Source: Exobasidium rhododendri
Taxonomy: Eukaryota > Basidiomycota > Exobasidiomycetes > Exobasidiales > Exobasidiaceae
Reading direction: 5' to 3'
Length of the DNA stretch: 64,000 bases
NCBI GenBank assembly: GCA_026210745.1
Contig: CP110632.1
Coordinates: 1,983,001 to 2,047,000 of the forward strand
This document shows positions 43,401 through 57,885 of this stretch, piece after piece. The position numbers and the translations under genes are program-made. Numbering within the stretch: position 1 is the stretch's first letter; the number at the start of each line of letters is the position of its first letter. The notes beneath the pieces were generated by a model, which worked only from the letters and a program-made list of their open reading frames with translations, had not been told where the DNA came from and did no database searches.

Positions 43401-44250
43401 GCTCTACCGCCAAGCTTGACAGGTTGGCTTTGATGAGCCAGAACAGTGTGATCGTCAGCGTGAATCCTGTGACGAGTCCGCTTTCTCTTCCGGTGATTAG
43501 TTTGAAATGTTGGCGTTACAGCACTGACGGTAGCGAGCTCTGATGCTTCTGTTAAAGCAGTCCCTAAGATTTGCATCAAGTTGCCCTCATTCTCCGTCAA
43601 CGGCACAAACAGAGCAATGCGTGTGAGAAGATGCAAGATCACTGCCGGTCCCAGCTGCATCAACAAATGCTGCCAAACGACGTCAAGAATGATGCTGGTC
43701 ACGTTGGAATTCAAGTGGAAGTTGGTGATCGGAGTCGATCCACCCATCCTTACTTCCCGTTGTCCCTCCATACGGTCATCGGCCTCTTTGTATCCTAGAG
43801 TGAGCATGTTCGAGGCGACACGAGGACTCCTCCCAGCGCGAAGTATGCGGGTCTGAGCTTGCTGAACTAGCTGGAGGGTGATCGATGATGAGAAGTTTAG
43901 ACGGCGCCCAACCAGCTAACTTAGAGCTTCATCTCTCCTCTCACCTCTGCCATGCCCCCTCCAGAAGCCGCATCCTGCGTCGTAGGAATGCTCCATTCGC
44001 TCCACCCCACTGCTTCATTCAAGCCGCCTGAGCTGGAACCCACCAAGCTGTTGCTCAATTTTTTCAAAGACGCAGCAAGAACGACACTGGCCTTCCCTGA
44101 CAGAGGAGGTGCAAATGCTTGCTCTACTACAGTCTTTGCGTGGCTAGGAAGGATTCGCACCAGGTACGCCGGTAAAGTTTCAACATGATCATAGAACTTG
44201 CCCAGAAGGCGCTGAGTCACGACGGAGCCAGACTTGCTGCTCTTCGGCAT
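40438..44250 (-). CDS. TERT: Telomerase reverse transcriptase (TERT)
   Basis: Four exons, complement of 40438-41607, 41697-42460, 42523-43870 and 43945-44250, 1195 residues. The first exon and the second-exon start form the TEN-like region, ending in SNMLTLGY (TERT NVLxxGY motif). Next come the RNA-binding motifs: IYYARPIR, KYMWPKEHGLDNVLT (CP/QFP) and VRLRRYETLSLHQLCQGF (T motif). Reverse transcriptase motifs: 1-2 (GYSYVRLLPKQ, RPIVNLRRR), A with Asp 783 (KVDLVCAFDSID), B' (GIPQGSSLS, about 896-904), C with Asp 936/937 (MRYTDDFLFIS), D (NIAVEKSLHNLE) and E (FPWCSYLIN). It copies the telomerase RNA template to extend chromosome ends. The last 50 residues include an in-frame 42-bp stretch (GTGGGT...ACAG) that could be a very short intron. 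Divergent from the rhodopsin gene. Confidence 0.95.
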
Positions 44251-44754
44251 CGCGGTGCCTCGGCGAGGAAGAGGATAGCGAAAAGAGTGCAACACAAAAC
44301 CTACAAGGCAACGCGTTCAACGTGACCTCGATTTTAGCTTGTGACACGCTACTGAAGTTTAATGCAGAGGAACAGCTAAAGTTGCCATGCACAGACCATG
44401 TCCGCTTCCAAGCAACCGTGTAGACGCGCCCTACTTTGCACTGCCAATTTTTGTTTACGTCAGTGAGCAGGTGGAAGGGGCGGGCTGGTACATGCGCGGC
44501 GCACGGACTATGACGGCACGCCGCCTGAGAGCCTTAGGCCCCCCTGCAGGCTAAGGAAAGGGACCCTTTGCTAAGTGAGGGGAGGAAGAAGAAATTCGAT
44601 CCAATGAAGAAGCGAACCCACCGTTTTTGCTCCACAACTTGAGCCCGTCTTCATTCTACATCCCACTCTAGCGAAAGGAACTGCGCTTCTTTTTCATATC
44701 CTACAACCATCCTTCTCACCCCCCTTTCATCTGACCCCGTAAACACGATTCACG
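44251..44754. promoter_or_regulatory. Intergenic between TERT and rhodopsin
   Basis: A gap of 504 bp between divergent start codons. The side near the rhodopsin is CT-rich with a probable leader ending in ACACGATTCACGATG. No light-response element can be pointed to with certainty. Confidence 0.4.
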
Positions 44755-45848
44755 ATGAACGTTTTCTTTGACGATTTCAAGGGACCAGGGATCCCAAAGA
44801 TCCCCACACACATCCAGCACCCTGAGCAAGTCACGCAATTTGGTGAGTAGTGAACGCGGTACTGCAATGAATTCGTTTGTGCCTGCTCTTACACTCCTTT
44901 GTCTCCTTCCCTCCTCTTTTATTCTTCCTCTCCTCCGCAGGCGAGACATACCTATGGGTCATCTTCGGACTCATGGCTGCCGGTGTGCTCATCTTTGCCG
45001 CTACCAGTCACCGCGCAGCTTACCGTTACCGAGTCTTGCACGTTAACAACCTTTTCATCTGCTCTTTTGCTGCCATTGCTTACTTTGCCATGGCCTCTGG
45101 CATCGGCAAAACACTCATCCATTCTGACCCTCACAATCGATCCAACTACCGTGAAGTCTACTTTGCACGATACATTGATTGGGCTCTTACCACACCTCTT
45201 CTCTTGCTCGACTTGACCCTCTTGGCCGGTCTTCCCATTGCCGAGACTGCCGTTCTCATTGTTGCCGACGAAATCATGATTGTCACTGGTTTGATTGGAG
45301 CTCTTCACCCCTCTCTCAAGTACCGATGGGGATTCTTTGGATTCAGTTGCATTGCATTTGCCTACGTCGTCTTTGGTCTCGTCACCTCAGCACGACAAGC
45401 TGCCTTCCTTAAGCACCCCAAGGTTGGCTCGCTTTACAATCAAGTCTCGCTCGCTTTGGCCGTATCTTGGACGTGAGTAGCGATTCGTTACACTTGGAAA
45501 ATATGTTTCCAATACTGACTTGCACTCCTTTCTCCCTCCGCTTACAGTGCTTACCCCGTCGTGTGGGCATTCTGCGAAGGTACCGGCAAGCTCTCTGCCG
45601 ACACTGAAGTCCTCCTCTTTGGTATCCTTGACGTGATCGCCAAGCCAATCTGGGGTTTGTGGATCATCCTTGCTATCCCAGCTGTGAGTAGAGATGCCCT
45701 CATTTTCCTTCTTTAGCTGTGTCCTGACACTCCTTCTCTTTCTCCTCATCAGGAGGGACACGTTCTCCTTCCCGAATGGGCTATCGCTCCCTCTGGCTCA
45801 GTCGGAGGTGGCTCTTACGGTGCCGTTCCCCAACACGACAGCGCCTAA
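44755..45848 (+). CDS. Microbial (type I) rhodopsin, probable light-driven proton pump
   Basis: Four exons, 44755-44842, 44941-45472, 45548-45683 and 45753-45848, 283 residues, seven membrane segments. Retinal Lys 239 sits in ILDVIAKPIWG. The third helix reads RYIDWALTTPLLLLDL, giving Arg 106, Asp 109, Thr 113 and Asp 120, equivalent to R82, D85, T89 and D96 of bacteriorhodopsin. AYPVVWAFCEGTG and ADTEVLLFGILD supply the Tyr/Pro pocket, both glutamates of the proton-release group (E194/E204 equivalents) and the second counter-ion (D212 equivalent, Asp 235). With proton acceptor and donor both present, this is a pump-type fungal rhodopsin like those of Ustilago and Leptosphaeria and not a chaperone-like opsin-related protein that lacks the Lys. 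The plasma membrane is the expected site. Confidence 0.95.
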
Positions 45849-46201
45849 ATTCAGACAGTACTGTAGTCTTCCACAATCAAATCTTCCCATTCGACCGTTC
45901 TTCTCTTCACACATCACAAGCACACTTTCGTGTTCCCCCGCCCCCACCTCTTCCATTCTTTACTTTGTACCTTTTTGCTAAGTCTAGTTCAATTCAAATA
46001 ACGATTTCGCAACGTTGTCATCTTAATTCATGTCGATTCCGTTTTCGACCAATTTAAGTCTTTACAACGGAGAGAATTCAAAACAAGAGTCTATTTTGAT
46101 GCTGCTTGCGATACAGACGAAGAGGTGCATGTAAGTGTCAGGGAGATCATGCTAATGCGAAGAATGTCCAAGTATCGGCAAAGTGAAGTGGTATTTTTCC
46201 T
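45849..46201. other. Intergenic: convergent 3' ends
   Basis: A 353-bp gap between the 3' ends of the rhodopsin and the small minus-strand gene. CT-rich then A/T-rich, consistent with 3' UTRs. Nothing else seen. Confidence 0.4.
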
Positions 46202-46613
46202 CTATTCGGGCATGGTTGATGCATCCTGCGGAGTCATATGCATGTCACTACTTTAGGCTACAATAGGTCTGCGCACACACTTTTACACTTACCTGCGTGT
46301 GAGCCGATCTCTCCATCGCGTTGCCGTGCTCATCTCTTTCGATCGGTGGCACCAATGACATCTTTTCGCCAATATGATGAACCTTTTCCTTCAATCCGGC
46401 TAGTGGCCCTTTTGCCGTTTTATGACTTTCTGTTGTGGAATGGATGCCTGAATCGGTGTGGGATCCTTCCTGGATATCATCATGGAAATTGCTACTTTGT
46501 TTTGTATTCGTAAGATCTCCACTTGCCAATCTCTGTTGTTGCTTCTCTTCCCAGCCGGGTGGACCTTGCGGTGTTGGTCCGGGTGTGACGATGGGTCTGG
46601 GTGTGCCGCTCAT
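46202..46613 (-). CDS. Small hydrophilic protein, function unknown
   Basis: Predicted exons complement of 46202-46225 and 46293-46613, 114 residues. The ATG at 46613 begins MSGTPRPIVTPGPTPQGPPG. The protein is polar and Gly/Pro/His/Lys-rich, with no signal peptide or membrane segment and an amphipathic stretch GLKEKVHHIGEKMSLVPPI. The donor CAG/GTAAGT and an acceptor ending CCGCAG give a short last exon (DASTMPE); unspliced, the frame would end soon after in any case. I do not recognise a family; general character recalls small stress or conidiation-related hydrophilins. It is divergent from the Tim17-like gene (259 bp). Confidence 0.5.
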
Positions 46614-46872
46614 GGTGACAGAGATGACTTGGTGAATGCCTACCGGATGTGGAAGGAAAGGACCGTACAGACGGAGGGACGAAGGTGGGTATAAATAGAA
46701 CAAGGGTCCCGCTCACGTCTCTTACACGTGCTTTCCCCTTCTCTCACCTTCAAGTTTACAAAAAGGAGGGATGCATGTATCGTGCGAAGGATCGATAAAA
46801 TAACACCTTTCTGATGCCTCTGCTACCGGTACCTGCACTCACGGAACTTACTTGGCTGGTGCGGTAGCAAGT

Positions 46873-47927
46873 ATGAGTACCATAAATACCCCCTCTTCGC
46901 CATTGATCCCCCAGGATTCGGCTTTGCGAGTAGTCAAGGGCTCGATTGGTGCTGGTGAGTACAGAACGGTAGGCATAGAGTCACCAGTGTACTTTTCTAC
47001 TCACTATGGAAATCGACGATCCCTTCCGCTTTATTTCCAAAATATGCAGCGGTTGCAGCAGCGACTCTTGGTTCTCTCTATGGAGCAGCAAAGGCACAAC
47101 CGGCAACGATGTATGCTTTCCAGAGTGGAGCCAACACGTTCGTGTTTGCATTTCCCTTCTTTGGTGAGTTTCACACCTGCTGGGATGAGGCTTATGTACA
47201 TGCGCACTGAATAGGATGTATTTACACTGTCGTCCTTTCATGTTTGCCAATCACCAGCCCTTCGAGAGTACGTGATCTCACCATTGTTGGATCCAGACCA
47301 TACCCAGCAGTCAATACACACGAAGAATGTGGCGGCTAGTGCCATATCTGGCTCCATGGTAGGAGGGGTTATGGCGGCATACTTTCGTGCGTTCATTGCG
47401 TTTTCGTTCCCTTCTCACGAACGGGGTATAGCAAATCTCGATCAGAATCACTGACCCCATCTTTATCGCATCTACCAGGTGGTCCAAAGAAGTTCTTCCC
47501 AGGTCTCACCACATTTGGCTTTCTAGCAACATCACTGCAACTCTTCGGCAATGAACTAAGAGTACTAAGGGTAAAGATGATAGAGGGGAGGGAGAGGAAG
47601 GCCAGTGATGTGGAGATCAATTCAGAGGCAATGAAGAAAGAAGCACCCTTGCCTTCCATTTCCAACGAGGTAGATTCGAAAGCCAATGTCGTGACTCGCT
47701 CTCGTCCTGCCGACTCGGCTCCACAGGAAGCGCAAGCACAACAAAAGCCCACTTCTTCCTGGCTGAATCAAGCCGGCTCTTACTTGTCTGCCTTCTCACC
47801 TGTGAAGAAGATCTCTGATCAAGACTACGAAGAGCAGCTGAGCGAACGGCGTCGGCAGGTATTGGACAGGCTGAGAGAAGTAGATGAAGCAATCGTGAGC
47901 GAGGCGGCAGCGCAGAAGAAAGTTTGA
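46873..47927 (+). CDS. Tim17/Tim22/Tim23-like membrane protein
   Basis: Four exons, 46873-46954, 47050-47163, 47258-47386 and 47479-47927, 257 residues. Four hydrophobic Gly/Ala-rich segments carry small-xxx-small packing (VKGSIGAAVAAATLGSLYGAA, ANTFVFAFPFF, SAISGSMVGGVMAAYF, FFPGLTTFGFLATSLQ) and a GGPKK turn, as in the Tim17 superfamily of inner-membrane and peroxisomal proteins. The last 100 residues are soluble and polar, with a C-terminal helix (YEEQLSERRRQVLDRLREVDEAI). Probably mitochondrial; the exact member cannot be named. Intron positions were chosen because each junction keeps the frame and joins plausible membrane segments. Confidence 0.62.
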
Positions 47928-48225
47928 TAAGCCTATATATGCGTGATCAAAGCTGGTTGTTGCTTGTAATTGTACGGATGAAAGATACACTTGAATGGGG
48001 ATGAGAAGGCTGTATCAGAGGCGAAGTATCTGAAGTGTCGCTCATCGAGAAAAGAAAGCCCCACCCCGTCTTTTTTCGCCAAAGGAAGACAAGGAACGAT
48101 TAAGGAGAAATTCTATTGCAGCAAGGGAAGAAGCAAAATCTAGTACCTGCCGTTCAAGACCTTTCAATCAAATCAGCCTGTCAGTGCCTCTTGCTCATAG
48201 CTTTCGCCTTGCACGCTTACGCTAC

Positions 48226-52163
<3,938 letters not shown>

Positions 52164-53666
52164 ATGGCGTCGAATCACTTTCGAAACTTCTCCGATGGCT
52201 ATCTGAACCCTCAGCAAGACTCGCAGCAGGTGATGTCAGCCCACCATCAAGCCATCCATCACTCGGCGTCGAATAGTGATCCAATCTACCACACTAACTC
52301 ACCGTACGCTGCCCTCTCATCGTCGTCGTCGTCGGACTTGTCACAATATTTCGGCAACTCTGCGTTTGCGGGTGTTTCTGCTCCTGCGACGGCCACTGTG
52401 CCCCTGACGCCTTCTCGAGCACCGCAGCTTGCACGCTCTTCCCAGATCACTGTACACAGTAACAATACTCCTGTTCCTGGTACACCTTACACCACGGGAT
52501 CATCGTCGAGTTCATCTAATTCGCCCCCAGAGAATTACCGTCGATTGGGTCAGGGTCAACGTGCGAAGCTAGAGCTCAACTGCAATCTGCATGCGATCGC
52601 TTTAGGCTGGTCGAATGATGAGTACCAGAGTGGGAGGAGGCTTGTTCAATTCTGGAAGAAGCAGGAGGGAGCTACAATTCAAGTGATCTGCACACCCATC
52701 CGAGCGGCAAAATATGTACCCAACAGCATCACCATCAGCTGCATCTTCTGGGAAGTCACCAACGAGTGCTATGTCACCAGTGTCGACATCATCTATCTCC
52801 TCGAAGCTTTGGTGTCCACTCGATTCAATGTGGAAGAGAAGAACAGAATCCGACGAAACTTGGAAGGTCTGAAGCCAAAGACGTTGAGTAAGGTTGGTAA
52901 GAGCAGCGATCCAAGAATTCGACGGTTCCAAGAAGATTTCTTCAAGCAAGTCATGACATATCCAAGCCCTAGGCCACGTCACATTGAAAAGGATATTAAG
53001 ATCTTCCCTTGGAAGACATTGGGTCCGGCTCTCAGCAAGATTATTGGAAAGTACAGCACCACACCGGTGTCGTCTTCGTGTAGTCCAGAGGGAGGCATGC
53101 AAGTGCAGCCGGCTCCTTCTCCCGTGCAACAACAGCAACAGCACCAGCACCAGCACCAGCACCAGCACCAGCACCAGCACCAGCACCAGCAGCAAGAGAT
53201 GCAGATGCAGCAACCGCATCAATCACCTTCTCTCATGATGCAATTACCGCAATCGCTATTGCAATCCCAACAGATACAGCCTCAGCGAACACAGCAAAGA
53301 ACACCCCCTCTTCAGCTCGGAATCGATACGATGGCATCCAATGCATCCTATCTGTCCTCTCTACAAATGGCACAGCAGCAGCAGCAGCAACAGTCGTCCT
53401 TCTTCAGTCCCACGACGTTGAGCGGCTTCCTGCCACCACCTCAACCTAGTCCTAGAAAGGGACTGTTTAACCTCAGTGAATTCATCGTGTCTCCTTCCTT
53501 CAACTTGACGCCACTCCAACAAAGCCAACAGCAAGGTACGCAGAATTACCTTCCGTCATCCTGGCAGCAGTACAGCTCACCACCCCAGACTGCCAACAGC
53601 AATGCTGCTTACGGAGCCCTCGGTAGTAATCTAGGCCTGGATCTGGGAGCACCTCGAAGAGACTGA
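52164..53666 (+). CDS. Medusa (MedA/Med1)-type developmental regulator
   Basis: Single exon, 500 residues; ATG at 52164 used (the frame is open to a GTG upstream). The conserved domain at about 130-295 starts QRAKLELNCNLHAIALGWSN and runs through the NSITISCIFWEVTNECYVTS segment, DIIYLLEALV, RFNVEEKNRIRRNLEGLKP and IEKDIKIFPWKTLGPALSKII. This highly conserved block is shared by Aspergillus MedA, Magnaporthe Acr1, Fusarium Ren1 and Ustilago Med1, nuclear regulators of conidiation, adhesion and, in smuts, mating and virulence genes. Flanks are Ser/Gln-rich. A CACCAG hexamer repeat codes for alternating His-Gln. The long upstream gene-free stretch fits heavy transcriptional or leader control seen for this class. 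Confidence 0.88.
   Translation: MASNHFRNFSDGYLNPQQDSQQVMSAHHQAIHHSASNSDPIYHTNSPYAALSSSSSSDLSQYFGNSAFAGVSAPATATVPLTPSRAPQLARSSQITVHSNNTPVPGTPYTTGSSSSSSNSPPENYRRLGQGQRAKLELNCNLHAIALGWSNDEYQSGRRLVQFWKKQEGATIQVICTPIRAAKYVPNSITISCIFWEVTNECYVTSVDIIYLLEALVSTRFNVEEKNRIRRNLEGLKPKTLSKVGKSSDPRIRRFQEDFFKQVMTYPSPRPRHIEKDIKIFPWKTLGPALSKIIGKYSTTPVSSSCSPEGGMQVQPAPSPVQQQQQHQHQHQHQHQHQHQHQQQEMQMQQPHQSPSLMMQLPQSLLQSQQIQPQRTQQRTPPLQLGIDTMASNASYLSSLQMAQQQQQQQSSFFSPTTLSGFLPPPQPSPRKGLFNLSEFIVSPSFNLTPLQQSQQQGTQNYLPSSWQQYSSPPQTANSNAAYGALGSNLGLDLGAPRRD
53142..53189 (+). repeat. CACCAG hexamer repeat (x8)
   Basis: Eight perfect in-frame CACCAG units inside the Medusa-type gene encode a His-Gln repeat, flanked by CAA/CAG codons. 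Likely to vary in length. Confidence 0.9.
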
Positions 53667-53923
53667 AGGGAAGGAGTGTACAACGCCTCCGTCTCTAGGT
53701 AGTAAAGTAACCTTCTCTGCCAAATGTTTCTTGCTTACCCGCCATCTGTCCCGCTCCCCTCCCATCCCATACTGTACTACTTGTAAATAGGAGCATCTCC
53801 TTATCATAGCCCACAACTCCCCATTCTACATTATGTTCCCTCGGTCTTGCTAATTGATATTTATAATCACATCTATTGCATGCAGCTCTTCCCTTACACG
53901 TCATTTGATCCTCAGCCGTATGA

Positions 53924-54744
53924 TTATCGCTCCCTCATTGTTCGTCTGACGCCTCCTCGTGAAGCCTTCTCTGCCTCTTCCCTTGTTCGTAATGCGGTGA
54001 TGCTCTTTCCGATTCCTGACAGCTTGCGATCATCGTTGCGCAAGTAGTATAGTTTTGCTCTCCTTGCTCTCCTCAACTTGCCTGTACTATCGTTCCTTCC
54101 GACTACTGCTTTCTGAACTATTTTGATGTCCTTCAAAAGAGGACTGTAAATGTTGAACCTGATCTCAACACCCAATTTGTTGACAATGTTACGCAACACA
54201 AACGACGACGAAATACCTCTCCTTCTGATAGCAATGAGGATTCCCGCAAAAGTGGAAGTTGAGGTCTTGTTCGCTTGAGTGTAAGTCTCCACCAAAAGCA
54301 CAGATCCAGGTGGAATTCTGTCCTTTGAAGTTCGAGAGAATAATGATGTGAAGCGTGAAGTGGGATCTCTTTCTGCTCGTAGCTGAGCTTCTACTGCTGC
54401 CATCACACCCCTTGTCGATCGAACGAGTGACATGTTGGCATTGACAGGCAGCGTTGAGTCAGTCTGTCTCACGATGGCGTTGGGAGAGAAAGGATAAGCT
54501 GATAAGAGGCAGGAGCGGAGGCTAACACTGTCAGTACATTATACATTTGTCTTGTCTAGGTCATAAGAATCCTCGCAAACGCACCTTTCGTCTGAGACAC
54601 CGCAGGAGCCGCAGGAGACGCAGCGCGAGCTGTGCTGGAAGTGCTTATGCTACGGAGTGTTTGTCGAGAAGTCGAAGCCACCTTTGACCGCGACCATTCC
54701 GAAATATTCGATCTGAAGACAGTAGCGACCGACCTGTGCACCAT
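53924..54744 (-). CDS. IMG1: Mitochondrial ribosomal protein bL19m
   Basis: Two exons, complement of 53924-54498 and 54585-54744, 244 residues. The first exon gives an Arg/Ser-rich, acid-free presequence (MVHRSVATVFRSNISEWSRS...) typical of mitochondrial import. The second holds the bL19 core: IPPGSVLLVETYTQ, FAGILIAIRRRGISSSFVLRN, GVEIRFNIYSPLLKDIKIV and the closing RRAKLYYLRN. It is a large-subunit protein near the subunit interface of the mitoribosome; yeast Img1 is needed for respiration and mtDNA integrity. The intron lies at the border between targeting peptide and mature protein. Divergent from NOT3/5. Confidence 0.92.
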
Positions 54745-55066
54745 GGTGTGCTTTGTTGAAGACTGGTGAGGAGGTAGGTGATGAGGTAGCGATCCTACTT
54801 ACACACCGCACCGTGTGAGACTGGGAAACTGGAAAATCAGAAGGGGTGAAGAATCGCACTTCGGCCGAGAGACGCGCCGTTCCCCAATTGAAAAGCACAG
54901 GGCACCTCGAAAATGGGAAGGGAGAGAGGAATCTTAAGGCAGCTTCATCTACATCCACCTCCCAGGTTTCGACAGAGCTCGTCAACCTACATCTGTCACC
55001 TTCTTCCTCCTTCGACTAAAGCGGGCACACAATCTGACAATCTTTGCTTCGTAATACTACTTTGAT
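54745..55066. promoter_or_regulatory. Bidirectional promoter, IMG1 and NOT3/5
   Basis: A 322-bp gap between divergent start codons. No particular element recognised. Confidence 0.4.
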
Positions 55067-57885
55067 ATGGCGGCGAGGAAGTTGGCTGGTGAGTGTGGGA
55101 GGGCGACTAAGACAAGCCAGTATCGTCCGTTATGTTGATTCTTCTACTCTTCATCTTCAGCCGAGATCGATAAGACCCTCAAGAAGATCGCTGGTGAGTG
55201 TACAGATAGTAAAGCGATAACAAAGTATACTTTGCTCCTTTCAGGATTCTGATCACTGCTCCTTTTGCTTTGTGTATCACAGAGGGTGTTCTCGAGTTCG
55301 AAGGCATTCATGACAAGCTGCAAACGGCATCGACGCCTTCACAGTCGGCCAAATATGAGTCAGAGCTCAAGACAGCAATCAAGAGGCTCCAAAGACATCG
55401 GTGAGTAGTATGGTCAGAAGTGAAGCCCTTCGTACACTTATACTAATAGCTACGTCTCTTCCTTCTCGTGATGAAGTGATTCCCTGAAGTCATGGCTGCA
55501 AAGTAATGATATCAAAGATAAATCTGCGCTGGTGGAGAACAGGAAGCTGATTGAGACGGTGAGTGGCATACTGCGAAATATTGTCAGCGATTTGCTAATG
55601 TAGCCCACCGCATCGTATTACGTGTCAATAGCAAATGGAGCGCTTCAAAGCGTCTGAGAAGGAGCTCAAGACGAAGGCGTTCTCAAAAGAAGGTCTTATT
55701 GCTGCGTCGAGGCTTGATCCACAGGAGAAGGCAAAGTTGGAGCTGACTCAATGGATTTCGGGGATGGTAGATGAGCTGGCAAGGCAGGTTGAGATGACAG
55801 AAGCCGAGATCGAACAGTTGGCAGGAGGGACCAAGAAGAAGAAAGGCGGGAGTGCTAATGAAAGGACCGCGCAGCTCGACAATTTCAACGATAGGAGGAA
55901 ATGGCATAGCTCAAGGCTAGAGATACTGCTGAGAATGCTTGAGAATGGAACACTGGAGACGGATCAAGTTGCTGATATCAAGGATGACATCAGCTACTTT
56001 GTAGAGAGCAATGCGGATGAAGACTTTGACGAAGACGTAGGTATCTATGACGAGTTCAATCTGGATGAAGAAGAAGAAGCCTTTGGGCTCAAAGACACCG
56101 ATGATGTCAATAGTCACGACGCGATGTCAATTCCTGATGGTGAGCACAATGAGCAGAGGAAGACGACAGATAACAGACTTACTGAAAGCTCTCAATTCTT
56201 TGCATAGATGCCCCTTCAGCACTGAAAGCGAGTGCGAAAGAGACTACAAAGAGCAGAGGAGAGTCAGAAGAGGCCGCGAAAGTAGAAGAGAAGTCGACGC
56301 CAGTGAAGAAGAACTCGATCGGTGGACTTCCCGCCACAACAACGCCAAGGAAGACTTCCGTGACGGAATCGTCATCAACAAAAGACGTCAAGTCCATTCC
56401 TCCAGTCAACTTTTCACAGGCAAAGGCAACACCAGCGCTATCACCGTCAAGCACAATGAACGTCACCTCACCCGCCAGAGCGCCCGCTACCACCGTTTTA
56501 CCTCCAATACGCTATGCAGCAGCAGCGGCAGCGGCAGTATCACCGACACAATCGAGTGCGCCTCCGCCTTCCACCATTACTGCCTCAAGTTCTGCACCCT
56601 CTCCTCTTGCCAACACAGTACCTTTGCCTTCTGAAAGCACTTCTGCTGCGACAAACACCTCCCCTCCACCGACCTCTTCTACCAATGGTACGTCATCCTT
56701 CTCTCCAGCACCTTCTCATGCGCAAAGCGTGTCGATGCAATCCAATTCCGTCGCATCCACGCCTGCAATGGAACACGCCAAAATTAGTCAGCAAAATTTG
56801 CTCCCACCAGAAGAACCCTTCCCCATCGCTCAATCTCCGATTTCACCCACCACCAATTCTGGACCAGCGGCGACGTCACTTGCAAGCAACGGAGCTATCG
56901 TAGCATCATCGCCGCCTACTCGATCGCACGATGTGTCATCACTGCGTCAAGGTAGCGTCAATGTCTCACAGAACTCTCCCTCTGTATCGAGTGCGATTGC
57001 AGCACCAGGGACGAGCGCACTGGAGAGCGGTAACACTAGTACCACTGTGACTAGCCAAGGGATTAGTAGCAGTGTCGATGGGAACAACTTCCAACCAGCT
57101 CAATTAGCGGCCAGCTCAGCAGCAGCGGGCGTAGTTCAGCCGATCGGCGGTGGAGCAGGCACTAGCAGTCAACAAGCGGCAGCGCAAAGGCAACAAGGCA
57201 CAGAAGCAAGACTACCAAGTAGCTTGGCCGATCTGGTGTCTAGTTTCGAGTCTGCAAAGCAGAACTCAATGAGACGGAACAATGACCTGAGCCAAGTTCA
57301 CAAGTCATTAGAGTCTAGCTTCATGAATGTTCCTGAACCTCAGGATTCAGACAAGCCAAAGTACTACGTTCCTCAAAATCCATACCCAACGCCGATTTGG
57401 TACCCCCAGACACCTGCCAGCATCTTTGATAATCCAGCGATATATGCCAAGTTTGATGAGGACACGCTCTTCTACATCTTCTACTACTATCAGCGAGACT
57501 ATCATCGGTACCTGGCGGCGAGGGAGTTGAAGCGGCAATCCTGGCGATTTTCCATTCGGTATGGGACCTGGTTCCGACGTCATTCTGAGCCGATTGTGAT
57601 TAACGAGGAATACGAAGAGGGGTCTTAGTGAGTAGAGAGCGATTCTTTTAGAGGAAGAGAAGGAAGACATAGTAGAAAGGAGGGGACTGATCTCCCTCTT
57701 CTCCCCCCACTTCAGCGTCTACTTTGACTTTGAGTCGTCTTGGTGTCAGAGGCGAAAGAATCATTTCAGGTGAGCTTAAAATATTACTACCGTGGCGAAG
57801 GAAACTCCTCTCACCCTGCTTGTCCCGCCTCTCTCTTTCTTGCATCCACAGATTCGAATACAAGTATCTGGAGTCGGAGTTATAG
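55067..57885 (+). CDS. NOT3: CCR4-NOT complex subunit Not3/Not5
   Basis: Eight exons, 55067-55088, 55161-55193, 55283-55400, 55477-55558, 55632-56139, 56208-57627, 57716-57769 and 57852-57885, 756 residues. The N-terminal coiled-coil domain begins MAARKLAAEIDKTLKKIAEG and includes QSNDIKDKSALVENRKLIE and FSKEGL. A long Ser/Thr/Ala/Pro linker follows. The C-terminal NOT box is PKYYVPQNPYPTPIWYPQTP, FDEDTLFYIFYYYQRDYHRYLAARELKRQ and, over the last junctions, YVYFDFESSWCQRRKNHFRFEYKYLE. The subunit forms a heterodimer with Not2 on the Not1 scaffold and couples the deadenylase to slow codons at the ribosomal E site. Two 5' exons are just 22 and 33 bp. Yeast keeps NOT3 and NOT5 as two genes; one gene is usual in other fungi. 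Confidence 0.95.
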
